From: Candidatus Bathyarchaeota archaeon
GTDB taxonomy: Archaea > Thermoproteota > Bathyarchaeia > Bathyarchaeales > Bathycorpusculaceae
Reading direction: 5' to 3'
Assembly (NCBI GenBank): GCA_022865885.1
Contig: JALHSQ010000166.1
Location: 1 to 41,738, forward strand
DNA: 41,738 bases
Numbering within the stretch: the first letter of the stretch is position 1; each line of letters opens with the position of its first letter. Made by a program: the position numbers and the translations under genes. The notes beneath the pieces are model-generated. The model did no database searches and was not told where the DNA came from. It was given only the letters and a program-made list of their open reading frames with translations. This document shows positions 13,416-21,451 of this stretch, one piece after another.

Positions 13416-14726
13416 ATGCCTAAGCGCAAGAAGCATTCTGGCTCTGTCAAGTTTGCCGCTGTAGGGGTCGGAGTCTTGTTTCTGGTTGCAGTCTTGGTTA
13501 TGACGGGAATGATTCCAGGCCTACCAAAGTACGGCCTTGTAGTTCCAGGGTGGGAGATTTACGACCAAGTTGCTGCAATCCGTCACAATGACGAAGTTAA
13601 GTCTGAGGAATCAGACTTTACTTCACCAAAGGAGCTAATGGGGGTATATTGGAAGGTGGATGTTGACGATCCTCATTGGGGAGTTGCTACTCTTATGGTT
13701 CAAGTTGGGGACATTCGGCATATCGATTTTACAGGTACTCCGACTCCTAACGCTCAACCTGCTGCTACTATGACAGTTACAAGAGGTAACAATACATACT
13801 ATCTTGACTACCACATTTACTCTTATGTCGTCACTATCAGAACCGTTGCAGACTTTCACCAGTACCGCACCTATGCAGATCTTCCAGTATGGGAACATGA
13901 AACTTCATGGCCGCATGAGATGTGGGACTGGTATACTGACCATGGGCTCAATACTTACGTGGGTACGCAGTTTGATGGTGGAGTCTATACAAAGTTTGTA
14001 ATCAGTCCGTGGACTGGTGTAAGTTACCGTACTGGTCCTAACTCCTCCTACCAGCTTTCGGGGTGTTGGGCAGGAGTTATGAACACATATATTATGCCTG
14101 GAGGAAAGGAGCTAGGAACTATTGACAATCAATGGGGTAGAAAACCCACCGCAGATGCAAACGCTCAGCCTCGGGTAGTTGGAGGGTTAGATGGTGGAAA
14201 TCAGGTTCCAATGTTTGAAGATGATGGTACTTTAGGTAATCCAGCAACTCCGGTACCTTGGGATGACAATCTTAACCCAGAGAGTCGGATCAGAAGTACA
14301 GTTGTGCAATATCTGCCTGTCCAGATGATTCCAGGTGCTTACATTGCACTTGACATGTTGGGCGGGGCAACACAGATAGACCCGCTGGACGTGGTTTGTC
14401 GGTACACTCTTAGAATAGACGTGTTGCAGTCGCATAATTTTACTCTCATCACAGCTATCAAGCCCCCTGAGCCTGATTGGCCGTCAGACTACTTTGGCTG
14501 GGCAGAAAGTTTTTGGACTAACCTTTTTGCAGGGTTAGACCCATTCAAAATGTTCGGAATGTATGAGCCGCTTGTTTGGTTCCTCTTCACAATCGGAGCG
14601 ATTCTGCTGATAGTCTTTGTCTTGCTGGCGGTGTTTGCTCCGTGGGTGCTTCCTAGAATCTTTAAGGGCGTCACAAGTGCGGGGAAGGCTGTGCGAGAAG
14701 TCACTAAAAAAGAGAAAGGAGGCTAA
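13416..14726 (+). CDS. Large exoprotein anchored at both ends, 436 aa
   Basis: The start at 13416 gives a basic MPKRKKHSG followed directly by a TM/signal segment (about 12-31). An ATG at 13296 would add 40 unlikely residues. The roughly 350-residue extracellular part is rich in Trp, Tyr, Asp and Gly, with beta character and no Cys-rich module. A C-terminal TM (about 392-416) is followed by a basic tail (REVTKKEKGG). First gene of the 17-kb surface cassette, so possibly a base or spike protein. No family recognised. Confidence 0.78.
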   Translation: MPKRKKHSGSVKFAAVGVGVLFLVAVLVMTGMIPGLPKYGLVVPGWEIYDQVAAIRHNDEVKSEESDFTSPKELMGVYWKVDVDDPHWGVATLMVQVGDIRHIDFTGTPTPNAQPAATMTVTRGNNTYYLDYHIYSYVVTIRTVADFHQYRTYADLPVWEHETSWPHEMWDWYTDHGLNTYVGTQFDGGVYTKFVISPWTGVSYRTGPNSSYQLSGCWAGVMNTYIMPGGKELGTIDNQWGRKPTADANAQPRVVGGLDGGNQVPMFEDDGTLGNPATPVPWDDNLNPESRIRSTVVQYLPVQMIPGAYIALDMLGGATQIDPLDVVCRYTLRIDVLQSHNFTLITAIKPPEPDWPSDYFGWAESFWTNLFAGLDPFKMFGMYEPLVWFLFTIGAILLIVFVLLAVFAPWVLPRIFKGVTSAGKAVREVTKKEKGG

Positions 14727-14728
14727 CG

Positions 14729-15127
14729 ATGCGTAAAGCAGTCGTTTTAGGAGGCGGGCTTCTACTGTGTTTGGTAGGGGTGATAGTGTTTGCTCAGCTT
14801 TTTGGTTCAGGCTCAGTCCTTTTCCCTGCCACTCTCCCAGTCAGAGTTTTTTCCTCTGGTCTGGGGCTGGCTCCACTTTCTAACGTGACAGTAAATGTCT
14901 ATAGTCCAAATGCTGGAAACTATACTGTTGTGACTGTGATTGGCTGGGATTTCTACCCGATCCTTTATCTACGAATAAATGCTTCTTACAGTGTGACTGC
15001 AACTTGGCAAGATGCTACATTGACAAAAATTATCACTGTGACTTATGGTTCATGTCCTGTCCTTCAGGTGCAGGTGGATACAACGCGGATGCTGATTGCA
15101 ATGATAGACTTCTGGCCCTATTGGTGA
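14729..15127 (+). CDS. Small anchored beta-sandwich protein, 132 aa
   Basis: ATG with GGAGG upstream, two bases after the previous stop. N-terminal hydrophobic segment (4-24), then a compact Ig-like or carboxypeptidase-regulatory-like beta domain (LPVRVFSS...LSNVTVNVYSPN...YTVVTV) with NxT sequons. Such domains are common in archaeal surface proteins as stalk or spacer units. Coupled to the next gene. Confidence 0.72.
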   Translation: MRKAVVLGGGLLLCLVGVIVFAQLFGSGSVLFPATLPVRVFSSGLGLAPLSNVTVNVYSPNAGNYTVVTVIGWDFYPILYLRINASYSVTATWQDATLTKIITVTYGSCPVLQVQVDTTRMLIAMIDFWPYW

Positions 15128-15134
15128 GTTTCTA

Positions 15135-15542
15135 TTGGCGAGCGACACGAAAGCCTTGACACTGCTCGCGATAGTGCTAGCGGCTTGCCTTGGATTGGCT
15201 TGGCTTTACAGACCAGTGGATGATGTTATACTGCAGTCGTGTCTGATTCGTGACAGTCACGGCACCACGATTCGGCTTTATGTGTGGGACGAGGGAGTTT
15301 GGCAGAAGCTTCAGACTATGAAGCAGCAGAACTTGCACAAATGGGTCGGTAGCAAACTTCTTCGTGACAGCCAAAGTGTGCTAGGCTTTAAGTTTGATCC
15401 AGAGAACGTGGTTGTGGCAGACTTTACGGCTGAAGCACTTCAAACTTGGCTGCTGGACATTTCAAACCGCCTTGAATATTGGCTTGATGTAGGTTTTGCT
15501 TATGTTTGGGCAGAAGTGCTAGATGCTAACATTCTCAGCTAG
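15135..15542 (+). CDS. Anchored or secreted protein, 135 aa
   Basis: TTG start with GGTGAG, formed across the preceding stop, as Shine-Dalgarno 5 nt upstream. N-terminal hydrophobic segment (7-25), then an extracellular mixed domain ending in aromatic-rich helices (WLLDISNRLEYWLDVGFAYV). No motif recognised. Confidence 0.7.
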   Translation: MASDTKALTLLAIVLAACLGLAWLYRPVDDVILQSCLIRDSHGTTIRLYVWDEGVWQKLQTMKQQNLHKWVGSKLLRDSQSVLGFKFDPENVVVADFTAEALQTWLLDISNRLEYWLDVGFAYVWAEVLDANILS

Positions 15543-15550
15543 TATTTTTC
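15543..15550 (+). promoter_or_regulatory. T-tract leader TATTTTTC before 15567
   Basis: Overlaps the TAG stop of the previous gene and lies 24 nt before the ATG at 15567, followed by TCTTGGAGTAG (GGAG Shine-Dalgarno). Confidence 0.5.
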
Positions 15551-15566
15551 TCTTGGAGTAGTCTGT

Positions 15567-16202
15567 ATGAACCTTGGAAAAGTGTTGACGGATTGGAAGG
15601 GCAATCTTGGGACATTATGGCTCTGGATAGGAGCTGCTCTACTACTTCTCAACCTGTTTGTCGTCGGCATTGCAAGTTGGGCGTTCTGGTACGGCTTAAC
15701 CTACAGTCTGGGCTGGATAGGCTTGGGAATAGTTCTCAGCGTGGCCAAGCCAAGAGTCCTCGGCGCTGTTTGTGCGGCTTTAGGCGGGGCTCTGGCCGTT
15801 GTGCTGAGCCTGCAGGCTTTGGCTTTTATCACTAGCCAAATGGCTGCTGGACTTTCGGTTGTGCTGTTTGCAGGAGTAATTCTGAGCGAGAGCAATATGC
15901 TAAAGTTTGGAGGCTGTCGCTCTGAAGCAAAATACGTTACTCTGTTGGCTTTCGGTTCATCGGCTTTGTTCGGACTTCTATACTTCTACAACCGCTTAAC
16001 CTCAGGTCTGCCTCTCAACTACGAGACTGTCATGTATCATGGGGGAATCATGCTGCTCGCAGGCTTCGACTTCGTGACTGTTTTGGGAGCAGTTAAGTTC
16101 GGCGCGTCCAGCAAGATAAGACTGGTTTTGGCCGTTGCAGCGATTTTTGGTGCAGTACTTGTGACGGGCGTTCTCGGTTGGGGCTTAACGCTTACACCGT
16201 AG
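15567..16202 (+). CDS. Multi-TM protein, copy 1 of a tandem pair, 211 aa
   Basis: About seven TM segments fill the protein, leaving short loops. It aligns along its length with the next product: an N-terminal W-K-x-x-L-G, a VLGA(V/L)xAALxG segment, FxGVxxxExxxxKFG, and the closing GWGL. It is therefore one half of a tandem duplication. No transporter signature or conserved charged residue inside membranes can be seen. An integral virion-membrane or channel-like protein is possible. Confidence 0.78.
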   Translation: MNLGKVLTDWKGNLGTLWLWIGAALLLLNLFVVGIASWAFWYGLTYSLGWIGLGIVLSVAKPRVLGAVCAALGGALAVVLSLQALAFITSQMAAGLSVVLFAGVILSESNMLKFGGCRSEAKYVTLLAFGSSALFGLLYFYNRLTSGLPLNYETVMYHGGIMLLAGFDFVTVLGAVKFGASSKIRLVLAVAAIFGAVLVTGVLGWGLTLTP

Positions 16203-16235
16203 AACCTTTCCATTTTCTCCTTTCTCAGTTTCACA

Positions 16236-16254
16236 GTATTTTTCCTTTGAAAAG
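16236..16254 (+). repeat. Duplicated leader, copy 1 (GTATTTTTCCTTTGAAAAG)
   Basis: Nineteen bases identical to 16902-16920. Each copy follows a gene of the tandem multi-TM pair and precedes the next gene. The leader was evidently duplicated with the gene, or is under strong constraint. Here it is 37 nt from the ATG, with a GGAG Shine-Dalgarno in between. Confidence 0.7.
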
Positions 16255-16273
16255 AACATAGGAGACAAAAAGA

Positions 16274-16900
16274 ATGAACATTCCATACAAGCAAATGCTA
16301 AACTGGAAAACAGGCGTTCTCGGCTTCACCTTGATAGGACTCTGGTACATCATACTGCCATTCCTGGGCGGAGGCGGCATCAACCAGTCAATGGTGCTCT
16401 TCGGCTTCACCTTCCTCGCGAGCGGCCTAGTCTTAGCTAACTCGAGGCCAACCGTACTCGGCGCACTCTTCGCTGCACTTATCGGCATGAGCTACTTCAT
16501 GATGGTGGCAACAGCAATAAACGCAGCGATACTGTGGACGTTGAGCATTGCCCTGTTCATTGGAGTGCTAGTGTTTGAGCTTGGCATATTCAAGTTTGGA
16601 CCGACCAATACCCACGCTAAAGCTTTGACTATAATTCCAATGGCTCTCTTGGGCTTCAGCGTGTTGTTGGGCATAGCAGGCTACAACCCGACGATCTACT
16701 TTACTTGGACAGGAAACTCTTGGGCGTTGGCTCTGAACTATGTTGCTGTGATGCTCTTCGCTTGGCTGCACGTCTTAAGCTACGCAGGCTACAAGCCACT
16801 CGGCAAACATACGATGCTTTGGATGGTCGTCATGGCTGCATTGGCTGTAGGACTCAGCCTTCTCGGCATTGTCGAAGGCTGGGGACTATTCCAGTGGTAA
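16274..16900 (+). CDS. Multi-TM protein, copy 2 of a tandem pair, 208 aa
   Basis: Same plan as the 15567 product (NWKTGVLG at the start, RPTVLGALFAAL, KFGPTN, GWGL near the end), with about seven TM segments. The first half uses C- and A-ending codons (ttc, atc, ggc, cta), in contrast to the T-rich genes upstream. This suggests either selection for expression or different ancestry. Flanked on both sides by the 19-bp leader. Confidence 0.78.
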   Translation: MNIPYKQMLNWKTGVLGFTLIGLWYIILPFLGGGGINQSMVLFGFTFLASGLVLANSRPTVLGALFAALIGMSYFMMVATAINAAILWTLSIALFIGVLVFELGIFKFGPTNTHAKALTIIPMALLGFSVLLGIAGYNPTIYFTWTGNSWALALNYVAVMLFAWLHVLSYAGYKPLGKHTMLWMVVMAALAVGLSLLGIVEGWGLFQW

Positions 16901-16901
16901 C

Positions 16902-16920
16902 GTATTTTTCCTTTGAAAAG
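16902..16920 (+). repeat. Duplicated leader, copy 2
   Basis: Identical to 16236-16254. Lies 30 nt before the ATG at 16932, which is preceded by AAGGAC as a weak Shine-Dalgarno. Confidence 0.7.
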
Positions 16921-16931
16921 GACTTGATGAC

Positions 16932-17978
16932 ATGAAAAAAGATACACGAAACATTCTCGGCATAGTCATTATCGCAGTACTTGCAATCTTCCTAGCCAAC
17001 CAATTGAACTACATAGCTTGGTTCCCTAAGCTTCAGACAGGCGGAACAGGCGGAGGCCAAACAGGCGGAGGCCAAACAATCGACAACACAATGCGAAGCA
17101 ACTACCTCAACGGCATAGGCCAGTTCCAGATGAGCACAAAGATCTACAACAGCTTGGTCACAGCGACATCTTACACGGTGGCCACGCAACAGAACATCTA
17201 CTATTACCACTTCCTACAAGGTCGCTGGTCTCTAGGAGTCACCGCTTCGGCAGGCACAGACCTGTTCGATGCTAAACCCGAAGACAACGGCTACATGTGG
17301 GTCGTTATTGCTCCGACAACTTGGAAGTTCTACGTTGACTACCAGAAAATCATGAATAGCGACCCCTACATTGTAAGCTACCAATATGTAGATGTCACTG
17401 GCACAGGCGTCAAATACTTCGCGTTCCAATATGACCTCAAGAACCATGCTATACCTTCAAACGGCTACCCCATAATCTCGTTCGTCTCATACGCAACAGC
17501 GTACTGCCCACCCGTGTTTGCCGACGCTTTGGACGGAGTAAACACATCGGCCATTGGAGCCTTTCTTACTCAGAGATACTTTGCCTGGTTCCTGAACCTG
17601 ACAGAGAGCAACGGCACAGCAATCTACAAAATAGAACTCATAGCAGGCAACGCGACTGTTCCATGCACTGACTTGACGGAGGTCGCGCTGAAGAAGCTGC
17701 AGATTCCAGGCCTAGGCTACTTGGATGGCAGCCAATTCACGCAGACGTTCACGACTCAAGACATAAGATGGACTTATACTGCTACGAACAACCTTGACCA
17801 CGCGATTTACTTGGGGCTTTTGGCGAACGCAAACAACCGATTCGATATGAATGGCCAACTTGAGTTTCTCTTGGGAGCCACCACTGAAATTCCGATAACG
17901 CTGACTATCTACTACTTAACTGCGCCTACAGGATCCGGTGCTAGCATCAGCGAAACGTTCTACGCTTGCTTAGCTTAG
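16932..17978 (+). CDS. Candidate abundant structural/surface protein, 348 aa
   Basis: N-terminal TM/signal (residues 6-27), then a Gly/Gln/Thr linker made of repeated TGGGQ-like units, then about 300 residues of beta-rich extracellular sequence with NxT/S sequons. Codons end in C far more than in most neighbours (aac, atc, ttc, tac). It has a private copy of the strong-looking leader and is followed by the only GC-rich hairpin terminator of the element. These three signs together suggest high expression, perhaps the main virion or surface subunit. No fold recognised. Confidence 0.75.
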   Translation: MKKDTRNILGIVIIAVLAIFLANQLNYIAWFPKLQTGGTGGGQTGGGQTIDNTMRSNYLNGIGQFQMSTKIYNSLVTATSYTVATQQNIYYYHFLQGRWSLGVTASAGTDLFDAKPEDNGYMWVVIAPTTWKFYVDYQKIMNSDPYIVSYQYVDVTGTGVKYFAFQYDLKNHAIPSNGYPIISFVSYATAYCPPVFADALDGVNTSAIGAFLTQRYFAWFLNLTESNGTAIYKIELIAGNATVPCTDLTEVALKKLQIPGLGYLDGSQFTQTFTTQDIRWTYTATNNLDHAIYLGLLANANNRFDMNGQLEFLLGATTEIPITLTIYYLTAPTGSGASISETFYACLA

Positions 17979-17986
17979 TCGTAGTC

Positions 17987-18085
17987 ATGAGAGATGGCTT
18001 TGCCGCCGCTTTCTCATAGGGCGGCTAAGCTCGCGGCGTAGCCGCTCTGCGGCGGAAGCCAAGGGGCGGACACCTCCCCTTTTTT
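17987..18085 (+). terminator. GC-rich multi-hairpin element ending in AAGGGG...CCCCTT-T5
   Basis: Right after the 16932 gene: ATGAGA (17987-17992) pairs with TCTCAT (18012-18017); GCGGCTA (18021-18027) pairs with TAGCCGC (18039-18045); AAGGGG (18061-18066) pairs with CCCCTT (18076-18081), running into Ts. GCCGCCGC near 18002-18009 can alternatively pair with GCGGCGG near 18049. This is the most GC-rich stretch of the element. It could be an intrinsic terminator, an mRNA 3'-stabiliser or a small RNA. Confidence 0.6.
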
Positions 18086-18105
18086 CGTCTAGCTTTCTCA
18101 GAACG

Positions 18106-18112
18106 ATTTTTC
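18106..18112 (+). promoter_or_regulatory. T-tract leader ATTTTTC before 18122
   Basis: ATTTTTCTATCAGTGA ends directly at the ATG at 18122. It restarts expression after the hairpin element. Confidence 0.5.
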
Positions 18113-18121
18113 TATCAGTGA

Positions 18122-18835
18122 ATGAGTATGCTCGGAACGATTTTCAAACTGATCGGTACTGTACTGAGTTGTCTCATCTTTCTACCTCCTCTCTCCGGTG
18201 CAGCTTATGCTGTTTTGACGGCTCAGCCTATGCCCGTGTTCTTCCCTAAAGACGTGCTCTCCAAAGCGACTTACGGAGCAACATGGGGGTTCTGGAGCAT
18301 CTGGCAGTGGATCAGGCCTGTAGCAGGCTTGACAGGTGGTGCGCAAGTGGCTGTGGCCAAGCTTACTGATGGCACGATTGGAATGCCTGTCAGCGTAGAA
18401 GATTTGAATGCTTCTGCTACTTGGTACAGTCAATTCAGTAGTATGGTGCTGACCGTGGAGGATCAAGCTACAAGTTACTATACGGGCTATGCGAGTAGCG
18501 TTAGTGTGGACTTGAACCAGAGTTGGTGTGTGACGCTGTGGATAGTTTCCAATGATGGCTTAGTGTGGTTGACTCGTCTTGATGTGGTCTGGCAGCCTGA
18601 GAACAGCACACTGCCTCTTGCTCCAGCCTATATGTCGGTTAAGGCTTACAGTCCGTCAGACGTTCTTCCAGATGTTCAAATCAAACCTCACTATGGTGTG
18701 GTTGTCACGTTAGATACGATTAAGCTGACGGAGCTTATGCTGAGTGGCGCGCAGATTGACTGGGGAAAGTTCTCTATGAATCTGCTTCAGACCTTCTACA
18801 AGGGCAACATTCAAGTATGGACAGTAGCTTCCTAG
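18122..18835 (+). CDS. Exported beta-rich protein, 237 aa
   Basis: N-terminal hydrophobic segment (about 8-33) as signal or anchor, followed by about 200 extracellular residues rich in Ser, Thr, Val and Trp with strand periodicity (SVSVDLNQSWCVTLWIVS). No C-terminal TM. One of several single-TM exoproteins in this cassette. Family unknown. Confidence 0.72.
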   Translation: MSMLGTIFKLIGTVLSCLIFLPPLSGAAYAVLTAQPMPVFFPKDVLSKATYGATWGFWSIWQWIRPVAGLTGGAQVAVAKLTDGTIGMPVSVEDLNASATWYSQFSSMVLTVEDQATSYYTGYASSVSVDLNQSWCVTLWIVSNDGLVWLTRLDVVWQPENSTLPLAPAYMSVKAYSPSDVLPDVQIKPHYGVVVTLDTIKLTELMLSGAQIDWGKFSMNLLQTFYKGNIQVWTVAS

Positions 18836-18836
18836 C

Positions 18837-18844
18837 TATTTTTC
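18837..18844 (+). promoter_or_regulatory. T-tract leader TATTTTTC before 18859
   Basis: TATTTTTCTTGTAGTGATAAAG then ATG at 18859. It decides the start: an in-frame ATG at 18817 would place the leader inside the gene. Confidence 0.5.
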
Positions 18845-18858
18845 TTGTAGTGATAAAG

Positions 18859-19683
18859 ATGAAACGACAAACGTTGAGTACGCTTCTTCTGGTTGCTGGC
18901 GTAGCTCTTATTGTAGTTGGATACTTTGAACCTCAGATAAGAGCAGGCTTGGTGATTGTTGTCGCAGACGATACTCCCCCAGAGTGGATGATTGATTCAG
19001 GGGGAGCATTAGCACTCAATCCTAAAGATGGGTCTGTGTATGGAGGCCCTGTCAGCATGATCCAAGCCAGTGTTAAGGATTTAGAAAGTGGCGTGACGTC
19101 GGTTGTAGTCACTATCGACCAAGCAGTGTACTCTATGACGATGTATGCGGGCGACACCTATACTGGTTCTTTCTGGAAGTACAGTCTAGCTACACCTATT
19201 ACTAGCGGACAACACTCTATCTCTTACGTCGCAACGAACGGTGTTGGACTGACTACTACTTACACTGGATCGTTCTCTTTCTCCACAGCTATTCAGGGAA
19301 CATGGTACGTTAACGGGATAGAAATTACCATCTCTACCCAGACAGTGTACTCTTCCAGTCTAACAGTGAACTTCACCTTCTCAAGGAGTTCTGGATCTAT
19401 TACCTCCACTTTGAAAGTAACAGAAGGCGGTATGACACTTGTGACTTTGACGTCTACAGATTCTGTGACTTGGCGTGGCTCTTACACGTTTGCTGGTGGG
19501 CAACACACTCTGGCTCTGACAGCGAGCGAAGGAGTCACCACGCCAATCATAATGGCTACGCTCAGCGTTGACTTTGGAGGAGTGGTTCTAGACTTTACTA
19601 CTGAGCAGTTGGTGATGTTTGCTGCAGGAGCATGCTGCCTCGGCGGCGGAGGCTACTTGCGACTGCCTAAGAAGAAGCGGTAG
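18859..19683 (+). CDS. Surface protein with Ig-like domains and C-terminal anchor, 274 aa
   Basis: Start at 18859 (MKRQTL) after the leader. A signal segment (6-25) precedes two beta domains. The first has the Ig-like theme of adhesins: SxIQASVKDLESGVTSVVV, then SGQHSISYVATNGVG. The second has a similar repeat (GQHTLALTASEGV). Near the C-terminus there is a hydrophobic segment (about 240-262) and KKKR. Such Ig-like modules act in archaeal cell-surface or virion fibres as spacers or adhesins. Confidence 0.76.
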   Translation: MKRQTLSTLLLVAGVALIVVGYFEPQIRAGLVIVVADDTPPEWMIDSGGALALNPKDGSVYGGPVSMIQASVKDLESGVTSVVVTIDQAVYSMTMYAGDTYTGSFWKYSLATPITSGQHSISYVATNGVGLTTTYTGSFSFSTAIQGTWYVNGIEITISTQTVYSSSLTVNFTFSRSSGSITSTLKVTEGGMTLVTLTSTDSVTWRGSYTFAGGQHTLALTASEGVTTPIIMATLSVDFGGVVLDFTTEQLVMFAAGACCLGGGGYLRLPKKKR

Positions 19684-19693
19684 ACTCTCGAAC

Positions 19694-19700
19694 ATTTTTC
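19694..19700 (+). promoter_or_regulatory. T-tract leader ATTTTTC before 19715
   Basis: ATTTTTCTTTCGTGAAG precedes the TTG start at 19715 by 21 nt. Confidence 0.5.
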
Positions 19701-19714
19701 TTTCGTGAAGTTGA

Positions 19715-20920
19715 TTGAGGCCAAAGTGGATAATCGGGCTTGCAATAGGTTTGTTCTTTCTCTACGTCAGCTACTTTGGTGTTGCTGGCATAGGACTCAC
19801 TTTGTATCCGAGCAGAACAACAAATCTGCAAGCTGGAATGTCTTGGACTTCTACTGAAACATTCGGGAGTTCTTACACTTATACCGTAGCCTCAGTAGTT
19901 GGTTCCGTTGTCACTGTACGTCAAATTGGGACAATGATTGAGGGAGGGAGTCCTTTTCCTATAGATCAGTTAGATGTTTTTGATGTTACTAACACTGCTA
20001 ACGCAACGAGCTACTATGAACCACAGGTTGTGGCAAGTGGATTAGGTATAGGCGTCGAACTTTTTCATTTAGGTTATCCGCCATACGGTCCTATCCACGG
20101 TTATGTCAGCACGATTGAAACAGTAGCAGGGAAAAACCTACTCGTAAGTAATTGGAGCTACACAAATGGAGCAGGTGTGACTATCAAATTCACCACAAAG
20201 TATTATCAAGATTCTGGAGTCGAATACTCAAGTGTTGAATTTGATCCTCCAGGTTGGACACCCTTCATTCGATACCAGTGCACGAGTAGTGATCCAGTAT
20301 CTGGAGTCCCACCTAACTATCACATAGTTGCTTCTAGCGGGATTGGGGGGTCTATCAGTCCTTCAGGTAGTGTGACTGTTACTTCTGGAGGTAGTCAAAG
20401 CTTCACTATAACTGCCAACGGTGGCTATCAGATTTCAAACGTTCTAATCGATGGGAGTAGCCAAGGAGCAATAAGCTCATACAGCTTCACGAACGTTCAG
20501 GCTGACCACACAATTTCCGCGCAGTTTACTCTAGCCAATGGAACCACCTATACCATAACAGCATCTGCTGGGGTAGGCGGGTCCATCATTCCTTTAGGCA
20601 ACGTGATTGTTAATGCGGGGAGCAGTCAAAGCTTCACTATAACTAGCAATAATGGCTATCGGATTTCAGGCATCCTAGTTGATGGTATCTCTGTCGGCGG
20701 AGTTTCAAGCTACACTTTTACGAATGTTCAAACTTCACACACAATCTCTGCCTCATTCTCAGTCATGCCTAATCCGCCCCCAGACTACCTAGTATATCTA
20801 ATGATTTTCTTAGATGCACTGCTGGGGAATAGTCGGCTAATGCTACTTGTGGGTGGTTTGATTACCTCGATAAGTGCGATAATGCTCTTTTGGCCTAAAC
20901 CTAAACCTCAGTATCAATGA
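19715..20920 (+). CDS. Surface protein with two divergent InlB-type repeats, 401 aa
   Basis: The TTG start gives MRPKWIIGLAIGL, matching the ATG-started paralogous N-terminus at 24245 (MRPKYLVGVIVGL). TM/signal is at about 5-30. An N-terminal beta domain of about 170 residues is followed by two tandem repeats of about 75 residues (roughly 208-355) with the pattern GGSIxPxGxVxVxxGxSQSFTI...GYxIxxxLVDG...SYTFTNVxxxHTISAxF. This is the divergent InlB B-repeat type found in bacterial and archaeal surface proteins. A C-terminal TM (about 368-392) anchors it. Likely an extended stalk or adhesin. Confidence 0.82.
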   Translation: MRPKWIIGLAIGLFFLYVSYFGVAGIGLTLYPSRTTNLQAGMSWTSTETFGSSYTYTVASVVGSVVTVRQIGTMIEGGSPFPIDQLDVFDVTNTANATSYYEPQVVASGLGIGVELFHLGYPPYGPIHGYVSTIETVAGKNLLVSNWSYTNGAGVTIKFTTKYYQDSGVEYSSVEFDPPGWTPFIRYQCTSSDPVSGVPPNYHIVASSGIGGSISPSGSVTVTSGGSQSFTITANGGYQISNVLIDGSSQGAISSYSFTNVQADHTISAQFTLANGTTYTITASAGVGGSIIPLGNVIVNAGSSQSFTITSNNGYRISGILVDGISVGGVSSYTFTNVQTSHTISASFSVMPNPPPDYLVYLMIFLDALLGNSRLMLLVGGLITSISAIMLFWPKPKPQYQ

Positions 20921-20921
20921 C

Positions 20922-20928
20922 AATTTTC
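20922..20928 (+). promoter_or_regulatory. Variant leader AATTTTC before 20939
   Basis: One T shorter than the consensus, followed by TATTGGTAGG (GGTAGG Shine-Dalgarno) and ATG at 20939. Confidence 0.35.
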
Positions 20929-20938
20929 TATTGGTAGG

Positions 20939-21355
20939 ATGATGACGATGAAAAGACCTGGATTACTGACAATTGGCTGTCTTCTTGAGGGTCTTGACGG
21001 ACTTCTATTTCTCCTTGCAGCTCTTGGAGTTGGTGTGCTTACTGCTCTTGTCGGATCGGGCTCTATCTTTACTGGTGGATGGATTGGAATGGTCGTAGCA
21101 ACAATGGGAGGAGGAGGTGGAACTTTCGCTTTACTATGCGGAGTGGAAGGACTCCTCTGTCTAGCTGGTGCTTATGGACTTTGGACAGGAAAGAATTGGG
21201 GAAGACTAATTGTGACGGGACTAGGACTTCTGGAAATTCTTGGAGTTGCGTACACCTTTCTTTCAGGTGGAATTGATTTCATTACGCCAATCGTTCAAGG
21301 AATCGTTCTCGGTTATCTGTGGTTAAGTAAAGATGTGAAACGATTTCTAAAATGA
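20939..21355 (+). CDS. Four-TM membrane protein, 138 aa
   Basis: Four hydrophobic segments with Gly-rich loops (GGGGGTFALLCGVEGLL) and a basic end (KDVKRFLK). Not obviously related to the seven-TM pair. No catalytic residues. Two ATGs six bases apart leave the exact start open. Confidence 0.72.
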   Translation: MMTMKRPGLLTIGCLLEGLDGLLFLLAALGVGVLTALVGSGSIFTGGWIGMVVATMGGGGGTFALLCGVEGLLCLAGAYGLWTGKNWGRLIVTGLGLLEILGVAYTFLSGGIDFITPIVQGIVLGYLWLSKDVKRFLK

Positions 21356-21375
21356 TGTAGCTCTTTTTGAAGGAC

Positions 21376-21383
21376 TATTTTTC
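21376..21383 (+). promoter_or_regulatory. T-tract leader TATTTTTC before 21389/21452
   Basis: TATTTTTCACTTGATGAG overlaps the ATG of a possible 18-codon frame. It is 76 nt from the CPBP protease start, the longest spacing in the set. Confidence 0.4.
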
Positions 21384-21388
21384 ACTTG

Positions 21389-21445
21389 ATGAGTTCCGAC
21401 ATGAAAGCCGTTGTTAATGAAAATAAAACTTTCAAGGACTCTTGA
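21389..21445 (+). CDS. Possible 18-residue leader peptide
   Basis: An ATG right after the leader opens an 18-codon frame that ends 6 bp before the protease start at 21452. It may be an upstream peptide linked to control of the protease, or chance. Confidence 0.2.
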   Translation: MSSDMKAVVNENKTFKDS

Positions 21446-21451
21446 TAGACT

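Noticed and set aside
17035-17085. Short GGC/GGA-rich direct repeats that could look like a small CRISPR or minisatellite
   Set aside because: They encode the Gly/Gln/Thr linker of the 16932 protein, and no spacer-like alternation exists. No CRISPR array was found anywhere in the window.
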